NCBI GenBank assembly: GCA_964553615.1
Contig: CAZKMA010000003.1
Coordinates: forward strand, 62,001-126,000
Length of the DNA: 64,000 nucleotides
Reading direction: 5' to 3'
Origin: DATKUC01 sp964553615
GTDB taxonomy: Bacteria; Spirochaetota; Spirochaetia; DSM-27196; DATKUC01
Shown: positions 17,355-26,230 of the stretch, one piece after another
How positions within the stretch are numbered: position 1 is the first letter of the stretch
Layout of the letters: the number at the start of each line of letters is the position of its first letter
Notes under the pieces: generated by a model
What the model saw: the letters and a program-made list of their open reading frames with translations, nothing else
What the model was told of the DNA's origin: nothing
Database searches by the model: none
Made by a program: the position numbers and the translations under genes

Positions 17355-18548
17355 ATGGCAACGGAAAAACAGTTGATTGAAACGGCGTTGAATGCGGGAC
17401 AGGGTGTTATGCGCCTCATGCCGAACTGGGTGCCGCGTTCGTTCTGCGTTCCCGGAAAGCGGCTGAAACTGCATCCTGCAGATTACTATGCGTACGGGGC
17501 ACACCGGGGGGGGATAGACGAGCGATGGTTTTCTTCGACCACCAAAGCGGACAATGGCCCGGAAACGCTGTCCGACGAGGGGTTGAGCTACATTGCCGTC
17601 AGCGATACGCAGAAGGTGCTCCTTAAGAATGCGATCGAGCTCATGGGGAAGGACATCCTTGGTGCCGACATCATGAGCAAGTACGGCGGTTGGGTAATGT
17701 ACAGCAAATTTTTCGACAACCAGGAACCGCTGCCCTTCCACGTGCATCAGACGGATGAACGCGCATCAGACGTGGGACAGAAGGGAAAGCCGGAGGCATA
17801 TTACTTTCCGAAGCAGTTAAACAATCACGGGGGCTGGTTTCCCTACACCTTCTTCGGATTGCATCCGGGCACGAAGCAGGAGGATATCAAGCGGTGTCTG
17901 GAGAACTGGGATCGCGGAGACAACGGAATTCTCGATCTGTCCAAGGCGTATCTCCTTCGCCCCGGGACTGGTTGGGACGTACCTCCGGGAATTCTTCATG
18001 CACCGGGCTCTCTCCTGACCTATGAGCCGCAACGGGCTTCTGATGTCTTCTCCATGTTTCAGTCGCTCGTCTGGGAGGTCTACACCCCGAAGGATCTCCT
18101 CCTGAAGGACGTTCCGAAGGGTAAACAGAATGATCTGGACTATCTGGTGAGTCTGCTTGACTGGGAGTTGAATGTTGATCCGTATTTCTACGAGCACCGG
18201 TTCATGCCGCCGAAACCGGTCCAACCGCTTGAGGAGATGCGAGGGCTCGGATATGAGGAGTACGACATTGTCTACAACTCCCAGATGTTCTCGGCTAAGG
18301 AGTTGACCGTGCTACCCGGAAAGACCGCAGTCATCAAGGACGACGGACCCTACGGCGCAATCGTCATCCAGGGGCACGGAACATTCGGAGCGCTGGAGAT
18401 CGATTCTCCGGCAATGATACGATTCGGCGAAATGACTCACGATGAACTTTTTGTCACACGCAAGGCGGCTGCCGAGGGTGTCCGCATTACCAACAGGAGT
18501 CAGGTCGACAACCTGGTAATGCTGAAGCATTTTGGTCCGCGTGCGTGA
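17355..18548 (+). CDS. Mannose-6-phosphate-isomerase-like cupin, sugar isomerase candidate
   Basis: 397 residues from the ATG at 17355 (GGAGGTG eight bases upstream; a GTG at 17346 is too close to that site). Metal-site elements resemble type I phosphomannose isomerases: PFHVHQTDERA, GKPEAYYF and GILHAPGSLLTYEPQ, the last being the His ligand region. The spacing differs from ManA (a true ManA is at 7.2 kb) and residues 60-95 have no counterpart I recognise. The coupling to a Gfo/Idh dehydrogenase and a sugar importer suggests an isomerase for an unphosphorylated or oxidised sugar. I know homologues only as uncharacterised cupins; the function is inferred. Confidence 0.65.
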   Translation: MATEKQLIETALNAGQGVMRLMPNWVPRSFCVPGKRLKLHPADYYAYGAHRGGIDERWFSSTTKADNGPETLSDEGLSYIAVSDTQKVLLKNAIELMGKDILGADIMSKYGGWVMYSKFFDNQEPLPFHVHQTDERASDVGQKGKPEAYYFPKQLNNHGGWFPYTFFGLHPGTKQEDIKRCLENWDRGDNGILDLSKAYLLRPGTGWDVPPGILHAPGSLLTYEPQRASDVFSMFQSLVWEVYTPKDLLLKDVPKGKQNDLDYLVSLLDWELNVDPYFYEHRFMPPKPVQPLEEMRGLGYEEYDIVYNSQMFSAKELTVLPGKTAVIKDDGPYGAIVIQGHGTFGALEIDSPAMIRFGEMTHDELFVTRKAAAEGVRITNRSQVDNLVMLKHFGPRA

Positions 18549-18736
18549 TCGAATTGAACGGAAGGAGGTGACTGAGACAGAAAGGCGATGGTTGCCGGTG
18601 CCTGTGTTCCGGCAGCACGACGGAGGCTTCTCTTGCGTGTTTCCTGCATCCCGTCGAAGCAAATGCGGGCAAAGAAAAACGGGTGAAACCAATTCTTTTG
18701 TCCGCAGATCCGGGTAGTGTTGAGGAGGGTACGAGT

Positions 18737-19675
18737 ATGAAGAAGATTCTGATTGCGCTTTTGATCGGTCTGGTGGTTTTCCCGTTCCTGGCGTTTGCCG
18801 GCGGAAAATCGGAACCGGCAGCTGCCGGCGGAAGCGGGGCGAAAGAACTGGTTATCGGAATGTCGGTTCCCGGACTTCAGTTTCCGTTCTTTGTGACCAT
18901 GAAGAATGATGCGGAACAGGCGGTGGCGAAACTCGGGGGCAGGATCGTTTTCGCAGATGCGCAAAACCAGTCCGCTAAACAGGCCTCCGATGTCGAGAAC
19001 TTCGTTGCCCAGGGTGTCGACGGCATCCTCATTTCACCGATGACGACGGATTCGCTTGTGCCGGCAATCGAGGCAGCCGTTAAGGCGGGTATCCCCGTTG
19101 TAACGGTGGACCGGAAGGCCAATACGGACAAGGTGCTCGTGCATGTCGGTGCAGACAATGTCCAGGGTGGGCGTGCCGCGGCACAGTTCATCATCGACAA
19201 GCTGGGAAACAAGGGGACGGTCATTGAGCTCGAAGGCACCCCGGGATCCTCTGCTGCAATCGACCGGAAGTCCGGGTTCGATGAGGTCATGAAAAAATCC
19301 AACGTCAAGATTCTCGTGAGCCAGACTGCAGAGTTCGACCGCGCAAAGGGCCAGAATGTCATGGAGAGCCTCATGCAGAAGTATCCGCAGTTTGATGCGG
19401 TCTTCGGCGCAAATGACGAAATGATCATCGGTGCCATAGAGGCGATGTCAGGCGCAGGGATTGATCTTTCGAGCAAGGTCACGATCGGATTCGATGCAAC
19501 TCCGGACGCTTTCCAGTACATGAAAGACGGGAAGCTCAATGCAACGATCGATCAGTTCCCGGGCAAGCAGGCGGGTCAGGCACTTCAGTATCTGACCGAC
19601 TACATAAAGAACAAGACCATGCCGGCGAAGAGTGTTATCTACATCAATCCAGAGCCGGTTACCACGGCTCCGTAA
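18737..19675 (+). CDS. Periplasmic sugar-binding protein, RbsB type (second system)
   Basis: 312 residues. Signal peptide MKKILIALLIGLVVFPFLAFA, mature start GGKSEPAAAGG. Type I binding fold: VIGMSVPGLQFPFFVTM, DGILISPMTTDSLVPAI, IPVVTVDRKAN, VFGANDEMIIGAIEAM, IGFDATPDAF; these are close to ribose-binding-protein positions (RbsB has SNPFFV and DDMALGA). GAGGAGGG ribosome site. It is the first gene of an SBP-ATPase-permease set, unlike the first system where the binding protein is last. The 188 bp before it contain no gene or clear promoter, so read-through from the cupin is likely. Confidence 0.93.
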   Translation: MKKILIALLIGLVVFPFLAFAGGKSEPAAAGGSGAKELVIGMSVPGLQFPFFVTMKNDAEQAVAKLGGRIVFADAQNQSAKQASDVENFVAQGVDGILISPMTTDSLVPAIEAAVKAGIPVVTVDRKANTDKVLVHVGADNVQGGRAAAQFIIDKLGNKGTVIELEGTPGSSAAIDRKSGFDEVMKKSNVKILVSQTAEFDRAKGQNVMESLMQKYPQFDAVFGANDEMIIGAIEAMSGAGIDLSSKVTIGFDATPDAFQYMKDGKLNATIDQFPGKQAGQALQYLTDYIKNKTMPAKSVIYINPEPVTTAP

Positions 19676-19697
19676 CGCCGGGAGTGGGCAAATCGCA

Positions 19698-19731
19698 GGT
19701 ATGTACGGCCGGTTTACCGGCCGTACATACC
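19698..19731 (+). promoter_or_regulatory. Intercistronic 15-bp stem-loop after the second binding-protein gene
   Basis: Perfect stem GGTATGTACGGCCGG (19698-19712) against its complement (19717-19731), loop TTTA, no T tract, 22 bases after the stop codon and 23 before the ATPase start. The strongest hairpin in the window. Confidence 0.75.
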
Positions 19732-19754
19732 GTTTCCAATCATCGGGTGGGTGT

Positions 19755-21254
19755 ATGACTACAGTGTTGCAGATGATCGGTATCAGCAAGAACTTCCCCG
19801 GCGTTCGCGCACTGAACGGCGTGGACTTCGACCTTCATGCGCAAGAGGTTCACGCACTGGTTGGAGAAAACGGTGCCGGGAAGTCCACGCTCATGAAGAT
19901 TCTCTCCGGGGTATACCGTGCCGACGAAGGCGAGATAGTGCTCAAGGGCAAGAAAATTATCTCCCCGCACCCGCGGATGATGATAGAGGAAGGGGTGAGC
20001 GTTATCTACCAGGAGCTCAATCTTGTTCCGCATCTTTCGGTCGCGGAGAATATTTTCCTCGGACGGGAACCGCGAAAGCCGGGCGGGTTCATAGACTGGA
20101 AGAAGATGCGGGCGGACGTGGAGAATCTCCTTGAACCGTTCGGCCTGAAGCTCAATCCGAAGGCGCGAATCCACACCCTTGGCCCCGCCTACCAGCAGGT
20201 CGTAGAAATTGCGAAGGCGCTCGCCCTGCGGTCCGACATTCTGGTCATGGACGAGCCGACCGCAACGCTTACCGGGCATGAGGTGGACCGACTCTTTGAA
20301 CTGATTCGGACCCTCCGCGCAAGCGGTGTTTCGGTGGTCTACATTTCGCATCGGCTTGAGGAGATTCAACTCGTCGCCGACCGGGTTACCGTTCTTCGGG
20401 ACGGCGAGCACATCGCTACGGCTCAACTCGAAGACGTGACGACCGACGACATTATTCGGCATATGGTTGGAAGGAAATTGACCGAGCAGTATCCAAAACG
20501 GGAGATCTCAGCGGGAGAAGAGGTCCTGCGTGTCGAAGGGCTGACCCGGCGAGGCGTCTGTTCGGATGTCTCGTTCACGGTGCGGCGGGGGGAGATTCTC
20601 GGTTTTGCCGGACTCGTCGGAGCAGGACGCACGGAAATCATGGAGCTTATCTACGGTCACCGCAGGCGGGACTCGGGGCGAATCTCCGTGAATGGGAAAG
20701 AGGTGAACATACGTTCCACAAGGGATGCGGTTCGTGAAGGTATTGGACTGATCCCAGAAGAACGGAAACGCCAGGGACTCGTTCTGGGGCTTTCCGTTCT
20801 CCAGAACAGCGGGCTCGCAGTGCTCGACCTGCACTCTTCGGCTGGTTTCATAAGGAATCGCGAAGTTACGGGAATTGTGCAGAAAATGACCCAATCCGTC
20901 GGAGTGAAGACTCCGAGCCTCAACCAGCCTGTGAAGTTTCTGTCGGGCGGGAATCAGCAGAAGGTGGTTCTTTCGAAGTGGTTCGTCAGAAACTGCCTTG
21001 TCTATATCTTCGATGAGCCGACTCGCGGAATCGATGTTGGGGCAAAGGTGGAGATCTACAAGCTCATGCAGCAGCTCGCCGCGGACGGCGCAGCCATTAT
21101 CATGATCTCTTCCGAGTTGCTGGAGGTCATGAACATGAGCGACCGTATTGCTGTGGTGTATTCCGGGCGTATTGTGCGCATTTTCCAGCGGGGAGAGGCG
21201 AGTGATGAAGAGGTCATGAGCTACGCGCTTGGACTGAAGGAGCAGGGGGCATGA
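19755..21254 (+). CDS. Sugar ABC importer ATPase, RbsA type (second system)
   Basis: 499 residues, two NBDs. NBD1: GENGAGKST, YQELNLVPH, LGPAYQQVVEIAKAL (degenerate signature), ILVMDEPTATL. NBD2: GLVGAGRTE, LSGGNQQKVVLSKW signature, YIFDEPTRGIDVG. The ATG at 19755 follows the large hairpin; ribosome site GGGTGGGTG is modest, in line with lower expression than the binding protein. The stop overlaps the permease start by 4 bp (ATGA). Closest in motif detail to RbsA/XylG-like ATPases. Confidence 0.95.
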   Translation: MTTVLQMIGISKNFPGVRALNGVDFDLHAQEVHALVGENGAGKSTLMKILSGVYRADEGEIVLKGKKIISPHPRMMIEEGVSVIYQELNLVPHLSVAENIFLGREPRKPGGFIDWKKMRADVENLLEPFGLKLNPKARIHTLGPAYQQVVEIAKALALRSDILVMDEPTATLTGHEVDRLFELIRTLRASGVSVVYISHRLEEIQLVADRVTVLRDGEHIATAQLEDVTTDDIIRHMVGRKLTEQYPKREISAGEEVLRVEGLTRRGVCSDVSFTVRRGEILGFAGLVGAGRTEIMELIYGHRRRDSGRISVNGKEVNIRSTRDAVREGIGLIPEERKRQGLVLGLSVLQNSGLAVLDLHSSAGFIRNREVTGIVQKMTQSVGVKTPSLNQPVKFLSGGNQQKVVLSKWFVRNCLVYIFDEPTRGIDVGAKVEIYKLMQQLAADGAAIIMISSELLEVMNMSDRIAVVYSGRIVRIFQRGEASDEEVMSYALGLKEQGA

Positions 21255-22228
21255 GCGGAACCGTGGAAGCAAAGGAAAAAGGCTCAGGCGGAGGGCTGGA
21301 TGTGAAGCGGATTCTGAAGAACTATGGCATTGTCATTGCATTCTTCCTTATCTGCGTTGCCCTCGCCTCGATGACGCCGATTTTCCTGAAGTGGGCAAAC
21401 GTATTGAATGTTATACGCCAGACTTCAATCGTCGGCATCATGGCGGTCGGCATGACGTTCGTCATCCTGACGGGCGGAATTGACCTTTCGGTCGGTTCAC
21501 TGCTGGCAATTTCCGGCGCAGTTGCTGCCGGACTTCTCAAACAGGGAAATAGTCTGATCGTGGTGGTGGTGGCGGCACTCCTCATAGGCGCTGTTCTCGG
21601 GTTAGCGAACGGATTGCTGATTACCATCGGGCGCATTACACCGTTCGTGGTTACCCTGGGCATGATGAGCATTGCCCGCAGTCTTACACTCATATACTGC
21701 AACGGCTATCCAATAAGCGGATTTGATGAAGCGTTTCGATTCATTGGCGGGGGAGATATCGCCGGGATGCCGTTTCCGATTGTCGTGTTCCTGCTGACCG
21801 TGGCCATTGCGTGGGTAATTCTCTCGCAGACCAGACTGGGTCGGTACACGTATGCAATCGGCGGAAATGAAGAGACGGTAAGGCTCTCGGGCATTCGCTC
21901 GAAAGTATATAAGACAATTGTATACGTTCTGTCCGGTGTAACCGCAGCCATCAGCGCTCTCATTCTCACTTCCCGTCTCAATTCTGCCGGGCCGGTTGCC
22001 GGTCAGGGATACGAGCTTGATGTAATTGCGGCAGTTGTTATTGGCGGAACGAGCCTGAGCGGCGGAAGGGGAAGCGTCTGGGGCACGCTCGTCGGCGCCC
22101 TGCTCATCGGTGTTATCAACAACGGAATGATACTGCTTGGAATCTCACCGTATTTCCAGCTCCTGGTGAAGGGACTCATCATCATCGGTGCGGTGCTGCT
22201 TGACCGGTTGCGTGAAGAGAGCGACTAA
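21251..22228 (+). CDS. Sugar ABC importer permease, RbsC type (second system)
   Basis: 325 residues with a polar N-terminus of about 25 residues and then eight or more helices. Motifs TGGIDLSVGSLLA, NGLLITIGRITPFVVTLGMM, IGGNEETVRLSGI, IGGTSLSGGRGSVWGT and NNGMILLGISPYFQ match RbsC throughout. Translationally coupled to the ATPase through ATGA. Last gene of the plus-strand run; it meets the minus-strand isomerase operon across a GC-rich hairpin. Confidence 0.95.
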   Translation: MSGTVEAKEKGSGGGLDVKRILKNYGIVIAFFLICVALASMTPIFLKWANVLNVIRQTSIVGIMAVGMTFVILTGGIDLSVGSLLAISGAVAAGLLKQGNSLIVVVVAALLIGAVLGLANGLLITIGRITPFVVTLGMMSIARSLTLIYCNGYPISGFDEAFRFIGGGDIAGMPFPIVVFLLTVAIAWVILSQTRLGRYTYAIGGNEETVRLSGIRSKVYKTIVYVLSGVTAAISALILTSRLNSAGPVAGQGYELDVIAAVVIGGTSLSGGRGSVWGTLVGALLIGVINNGMILLGISPYFQLLVKGLIIIGAVLLDRLREESD

Positions 22229-22247
22229 AGCCCGGTTCACCGTGAAG

Positions 22248-22273
22248 GCCGCTGCGCCCAGGCGCGCAGCGGC
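22248..22273. terminator. Hairpin between convergent permease and isomerase genes
   Basis: Ten-bp perfect stem GCCGCTGCGC/GCGCAGCGGC (22248-22257 and 22264-22273), 6-nt loop. It lies between two convergent stop codons; the T run is weak (GTCCGTCTT), so termination strength is uncertain. Confidence 0.6.
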
Positions 22274-22290
22274 GTCCGTCTTGAGTCGTG

Positions 22291-23742
22291 TCAATCCTGC
22301 CGGTTATGAGCGTAGAGATTCCAACCGAGATAGGTCTCTATCGACTCCTCGAGCACGTCGGAATGCATCCCTCTTGCCATTGCTACGTGATGCTCGAAAC
22401 CGTTCTTTGTGATGTGCCGCATGAGGTTCCGGACGTTGGGAATTCTGCAAACCGCAATCCCACCGTCCATCGGGAATGGATCGTCGGTGAAAGTGCCCTC
22501 GCCAACATAACCGCGAATCTCTCCGCGACGATCGTCTGTAGACATGCGGAAGAAGGTAAAATCTCCGGGTGCAACGTGACCCTTTACTGCGCCGAAACAG
22601 CGTTCCTGTCCGATTGTCTCTCCGAGAATATCGAGGTTTGAGATCTCAATCTCCGCACCCATGAAGCTCTTCGGAAAGTTGCTGCAGTGGGTTCCCACCA
22701 CCATGTCTTTTTCGTGGCCGTAGTTGTTGTTCCAGTCCAGAAACCCGGGAGCATTGCCGGTCGCAAGCGCAAGCGCGTACATCGATATGACACCGGTAAC
22801 GTCGGTCTCGCACGCGCTGGGCATGAGTTTTTCTCCCATCATGCTCATTGAGAGGCAGGTGGCGCATCCGTAGTTATTCTGAACCGAGTCCCAGCACTGA
22901 ATTGCGCTCGCGTCGCACTCGTTTTCTTCCATCCATCGGTCAATTGCTACCGACAGCGCAGCCTGTTTGAAGATGTTGTGCTCGACTATGACATTCGGAA
23001 TCTTTCCGTAGGAATGTATGGCGTCCAGTTTTTCCTTCACCGCCGCATCCTCTTTCGATATGCGTCCGGCGTTCCCGAGAATCTCCGAAAGATCCACCGT
23101 CGTCACAGAAATACCGCCCGCCTGCAGGAGCTTTTCGCTGTATCGGACCGTACGGAAGGGGCCGGGACGAGCGCCAATGGCTCCAATCCGCGCATTGCGG
23201 AGGCCCTTGACCGTCCGACAGATCCGCCCGAACTTGTCGAGGTCTTTGCGAAACAGATCGCTGTCAATATCCTCGGTGTGTTCGGTGGTATCGGTCCATG
23301 GAATTCCGCATTGGTACAGGTTGTTGCACACCGAGAGTTTTCCGCAGTATGCGTCCCTTCGTCCCTTCACATCCACATGAGTGAGATCGTCGTTGCACGC
23401 CTGTATCAGGATTGGCACATCGAGACCCGACCTCTGGAGCGTCTCCACGACCGCTATCTCGTCTCCGAAATTTGCCAGGCTTACGATGATGCCGTCGATC
23501 TCGTCCCGGTGCTCCTTGAAGAAAGCCGCGTATTTCTTCGCATCTGCAAGTGTCTCCACCGCTCCGTTCGGTGTTGCCGATGCATCCATGATGAAATAGG
23601 GATACTTCAGGGTGTCGAGTTGCTTTGTCAGATCCGTCCGCGCATTGGTCGCATGGGCGGCGTTGAAGAATGCCCGCGACGTCACGAAGACACCGAATTG
23701 CACGGGCTTTTCAATAGCTCGCGTCCACACATGATCAGACAT
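22291..23742 (-). CDS. L-fucose/L-arabinose isomerase-superfamily sugar isomerase
   Basis: 483 residues, ATG with GGAGGAAA upstream. The C-terminal half has the superfamily's metal-site motif PSACETDVTG (E312, D314), the AIQCWDSVQ segment (280-288) and a late FEHHVAMARG (H451/H452) where the third metal ligand is expected; the N-terminal half has the IIVSLANFGDE and PILIQACNDD strands of the FucI N-terminal domain. These Mn-dependent enzymes interconvert aldoses and ketoses. The full length is shorter than FucI (about 590) and nearer AraA. It is last in an operon with an FGGY kinase and a split transketolase, so the product is probably a ketose that is then phosphorylated. Candidate substrates include D-apiose; identity is not proven. 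Confidence 0.8.
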   Translation of the reverse strand: MSDHVWTRAIEKPVQFGVFVTSRAFFNAAHATNARTDLTKQLDTLKYPYFIMDASATPNGAVETLADAKKYAAFFKEHRDEIDGIIVSLANFGDEIAVVETLQRSGLDVPILIQACNDDLTHVDVKGRRDAYCGKLSVCNNLYQCGIPWTDTTEHTEDIDSDLFRKDLDKFGRICRTVKGLRNARIGAIGARPGPFRTVRYSEKLLQAGGISVTTVDLSEILGNAGRISKEDAAVKEKLDAIHSYGKIPNVIVEHNIFKQAALSVAIDRWMEENECDASAIQCWDSVQNNYGCATCLSMSMMGEKLMPSACETDVTGVISMYALALATGNAPGFLDWNNNYGHEKDMVVGTHCSNFPKSFMGAEIEISNLDILGETIGQERCFGAVKGHVAPGDFTFFRMSTDDRRGEIRGYVGEGTFTDDPFPMDGGIAVCRIPNVRNLMRHITKNGFEHHVAMARGMHSDVLEESIETYLGWNLYAHNRQD

Positions 23743-23763
23743 ACTTTTCCTCCATTTGTCCGT

Positions 23764-25248
23764 CTATGTCAGCGTCTGGGTCACGGCATGATGCCATTCA
23801 TCCATCAGCTTTGCTCTTTGCCTGGATTCCATGTTTGGCGTATGAGTCCTGCCGGGGGCGGCTAAGGCGTGAAGTTCCGACTCACCCGGGAAAACACCTG
23901 ACGCGATTCCCGCCATGAAGGCAACTCCTCGTGCCGATATCTCTTCAATGGAAGCAACATGAATGGGTGCGTTCAGGACATCGGCCTGAAACTGCATGAG
24001 AAACTGGTTTCCGGTGGCGCCGCCATCCACCCGAAGGTCCTGTACGGCAATTCCGGATCCGGAGGTCATTGCGTTCATGACATCGCTCACCTGATAGGCG
24101 ATGCTTTCAAATGCAGCGCGTATTATCTGCGGTTTTCCCGAGGCTCGAGATAATCCGGTAATGCAGGCGCGAATCCCATGGACCCAGTGCGGCGCGCCGA
24201 GTCCGGAGAACGCAGGTACAAGATACACGCCGCCGTTGTCCGGCAGTGAGGCTGCAAGCTGTTCTGCTTCCTGGATGTCGGTGAAAAGGCCCAGGTTCTC
24301 CCGGACCCACCGGACTGTGTCGCCCGTATAATGGATGTTCCCTTCGTACACATAGGTAGTCCCCGAGGTGGTGCTCCACCCGATGGACGCGACAATGCCT
24401 GCCGGCGGGACAGGGACGTCTGCTCCCGCGTTCATCATGATTGACGATCCGGTCCCGTAGGTCGTCTTCGCCTGACCGGGGGAGAATGCTGCCTGTCCAT
24501 ACAGCGCCGCATGGGAATCTCCAAGGACGCCACGAATCGGTAGTCTGAGGTTCGCGGCCGGGAGATTCGCAATTCCGTAATCGCCGCCGGAAGTTCTGAG
24601 CTCGGGCAGGATTACCTGTGAGAGTCCGAAAAGCGCCTTCAATTCGGGGTCCCACGACAGGGTCCCAATATTCAGGAGCAGCGTTCGGCAGGCGTTGGAA
24701 TGATCGGTTGCAAAGACTTTTCGTTCAGTGAGGTTCCAGATAAGCCATGTGTCCATCGTCCCGCACATGAGCCGTCCCGCCTGCGCCACCTCCTGTGCTG
24801 TTTCGCTGTGTTCAAGAAGCCACTGCAGTTTGGTCGCCGAAAAATACGTATCAACGATGAGACCAGTCTTCTGTTGAATTGTCGCCGCTTCTTTGCCGGA
24901 AATCAGTGCATCACAGTACGGTGTCCCGCGTTCGTCCTGCCATACCAGCGCGTGGTATACCGGCTTACCGGAATGCGCATCCCAGGCAACGACGGTTTCG
25001 CGCTGATTCGTTATTCCCAGAGAGGAAATGGAGGCTGCATCCACACCGGATTCTCGTATGACCCGAACCAGTGCCTCCCGCGTGTTGCGGAGAATTTCCT
25101 CGGCATCATGCTCAACCCATCCGGGTTCTGGATAGTACTGTCGGTGTTCTATGTTTACCCGATATACCGGAAGCGCACGTTGGTCGAACAGGATTGCCTT
25201 CGTTGCGGAGGTGCTCTGATCAACGGTCAGAACATATTCTTTCGCCAT
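23764..25248 (-). CDS. FGGY-family ketose or polyol kinase, glycerol-kinase-like
   Basis: 494 residues. Overall it resembles GlpK: VDQSTSATKAILFD at the start, ITNQRETVVAWD, VWQDERGTPY, DTYFSATKLQWLL, YGTGSSIMMNAG, FSGLGAPHWV and a DGGATGNQFLMQFQADVL FGGY signature. The glycerol-contacting segment GDQQAALFGQ of GlpK is GDSHAALYGQ here, so the pocket is altered while the catalytic Asp is kept. Placed between an aldose-ketose isomerase and a split transketolase, it more likely phosphorylates the ketose product (for example apulose) than glycerol, and no glpF or glpD is near. Glycerol remains possible. Confidence 0.8.
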   Translation of the reverse strand: MAKEYVLTVDQSTSATKAILFDQRALPVYRVNIEHRQYYPEPGWVEHDAEEILRNTREALVRVIRESGVDAASISSLGITNQRETVVAWDAHSGKPVYHALVWQDERGTPYCDALISGKEAATIQQKTGLIVDTYFSATKLQWLLEHSETAQEVAQAGRLMCGTMDTWLIWNLTERKVFATDHSNACRTLLLNIGTLSWDPELKALFGLSQVILPELRTSGGDYGIANLPAANLRLPIRGVLGDSHAALYGQAAFSPGQAKTTYGTGSSIMMNAGADVPVPPAGIVASIGWSTTSGTTYVYEGNIHYTGDTVRWVRENLGLFTDIQEAEQLAASLPDNGGVYLVPAFSGLGAPHWVHGIRACITGLSRASGKPQIIRAAFESIAYQVSDVMNAMTSGSGIAVQDLRVDGGATGNQFLMQFQADVLNAPIHVASIEEISARGVAFMAGIASGVFPGESELHALAAPGRTHTPNMESRQRAKLMDEWHHAVTQTLT

Positions 25249-25264
25249 GGATCAGCGCTCCTCT

Positions 25265-26230
25265 TTATCTGCGCACACCCGATTGAACTGTGGAACGTAC
25301 GAAGGATTCGATAGTCTCTGCCAGCTTTGGTCCGGTCAGTCCATAGTAGTCATACAACTGGGGCGACTCTCCGGATACCACGAACTCGTCGGGGAATCCG
25401 ATAATCTTCATCCGAACCGGATTTTCCTGAATCAACAACTCCGCAACTGCTCCTCCGAGGCCCCCGTGGATGCTGTGCTCTTCCACCGACACCACCAGAC
25501 CGGTTGCCCCTGCGTGGCGCAGGATGGTCTCCGTGTCCAGCGGTTTGATCGTCGGCATGTCGAGGACGGTACAATTGATACCGCGCTTTCCCAGAACTCG
25601 TGCAGCCTCGAGCACATGATGGACCGGTTCTCCGGCTGCAATTATTGTGCAGTCCGAACCTTCAGTCAACACATTTGCCCGGCCCCATTGAAAGCTCTCG
25701 TCAGTGGAACCGTAGACATCAGGAACTGGAGCTCTGCCCAGGCGCATATAGGCGGGACCGCGAGTGCTCGCGAGGTAGCGGGTTGCCTGTTCGGTCTGTC
25801 GGATATCCGACGGCAGGAGAATTGTCATGTTCGGCACCGCTCTGAAGTACGCAAGGTCATGGAGCGAATGGTGGGTGCTTCCCAGCGCGCCGTAGCTCAC
25901 ACCACCGCTCACGCCCACGATCTTCACGTCTGCGTCAGCATATGCCACATCATTTTTGATCTGTTCTGCAGAGCGGGCGGAGTAAAAGCTGGCGGGGCCG
26001 CACACAAAGACGCGCTTTCCCGAGCGGGCAAGGCCCGCGCCCACTCCGACCGCGTTCTGTTCGGCAATCCCAACTTCGACGAACTGTCCCGGGAGTGCTT
26101 TTTCGAATTCCCCCAGTGTAACAGACCCCTTTGCGTCGCTCGTTACTACGAAGATGGTGCCGTCTTCCCGCGCAGCACCCAAGAGCGCGCCCGTGAACGC
26201 GTGTCTGCAGCTTTTTCCCGAACTGCTCAT
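25265..26230 (-). CDS. Split transketolase, C-terminal subunit
   Basis: 321 residues covering the pyrimidine-binding and C-terminal domains of transketolase. FVEVGIAEQNAVGVGAGLA carries the catalytic Glu that activates TPP; GALGSTHHSLHDLAYFR and MTILLPSD follow the usual order; the C-terminal domain (about 190-315) holds SVEEHSIHGGLGGAVAE. The start ATG overlaps the stop of the N-terminal subunit by 4 bp. Split transketolases of this kind serve pentose phosphates or specialised substrates such as apulose 4-phosphate or sulfo-sugars. Confidence 0.92.
   Translation of the reverse strand: MSSSGKSCRHAFTGALLGAAREDGTIFVVTSDAKGSVTLGEFEKALPGQFVEVGIAEQNAVGVGAGLARSGKRVFVCGPASFYSARSAEQIKNDVAYADADVKIVGVSGGVSYGALGSTHHSLHDLAYFRAVPNMTILLPSDIRQTEQATRYLASTRGPAYMRLGRAPVPDVYGSTDESFQWGRANVLTEGSDCTIIAAGEPVHHVLEAARVLGKRGINCTVLDMPTIKPLDTETILRHAGATGLVVSVEEHSIHGGLGGAVAELLIQENPVRMKIIGFPDEFVVSGESPQLYDYYGLTGPKLAETIESFVRSTVQSGVRR

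Noticed and set aside
18549..18736. Possible small gene between the cupin and the second binding protein
   Set aside because: An AAGGAGGTG-like sequence occurs, but the only open frame is short, Arg-rich and continues from the cupin end in another frame.
22978..23865. Long plus-strand open frame of 295 codons over the isomerase gene
   Set aside because: Antisense to a well-supported isomerase. Composition is Arg/His/Cys-rich and matches no family; such shadows are common in GC-rich DNA.
23764..25248. Plain glycerol kinase call
   Set aside because: Altered substrate loop and the isomerase/transketolase context make a ketose more likely; no glpF, glpD or glpA nearby.
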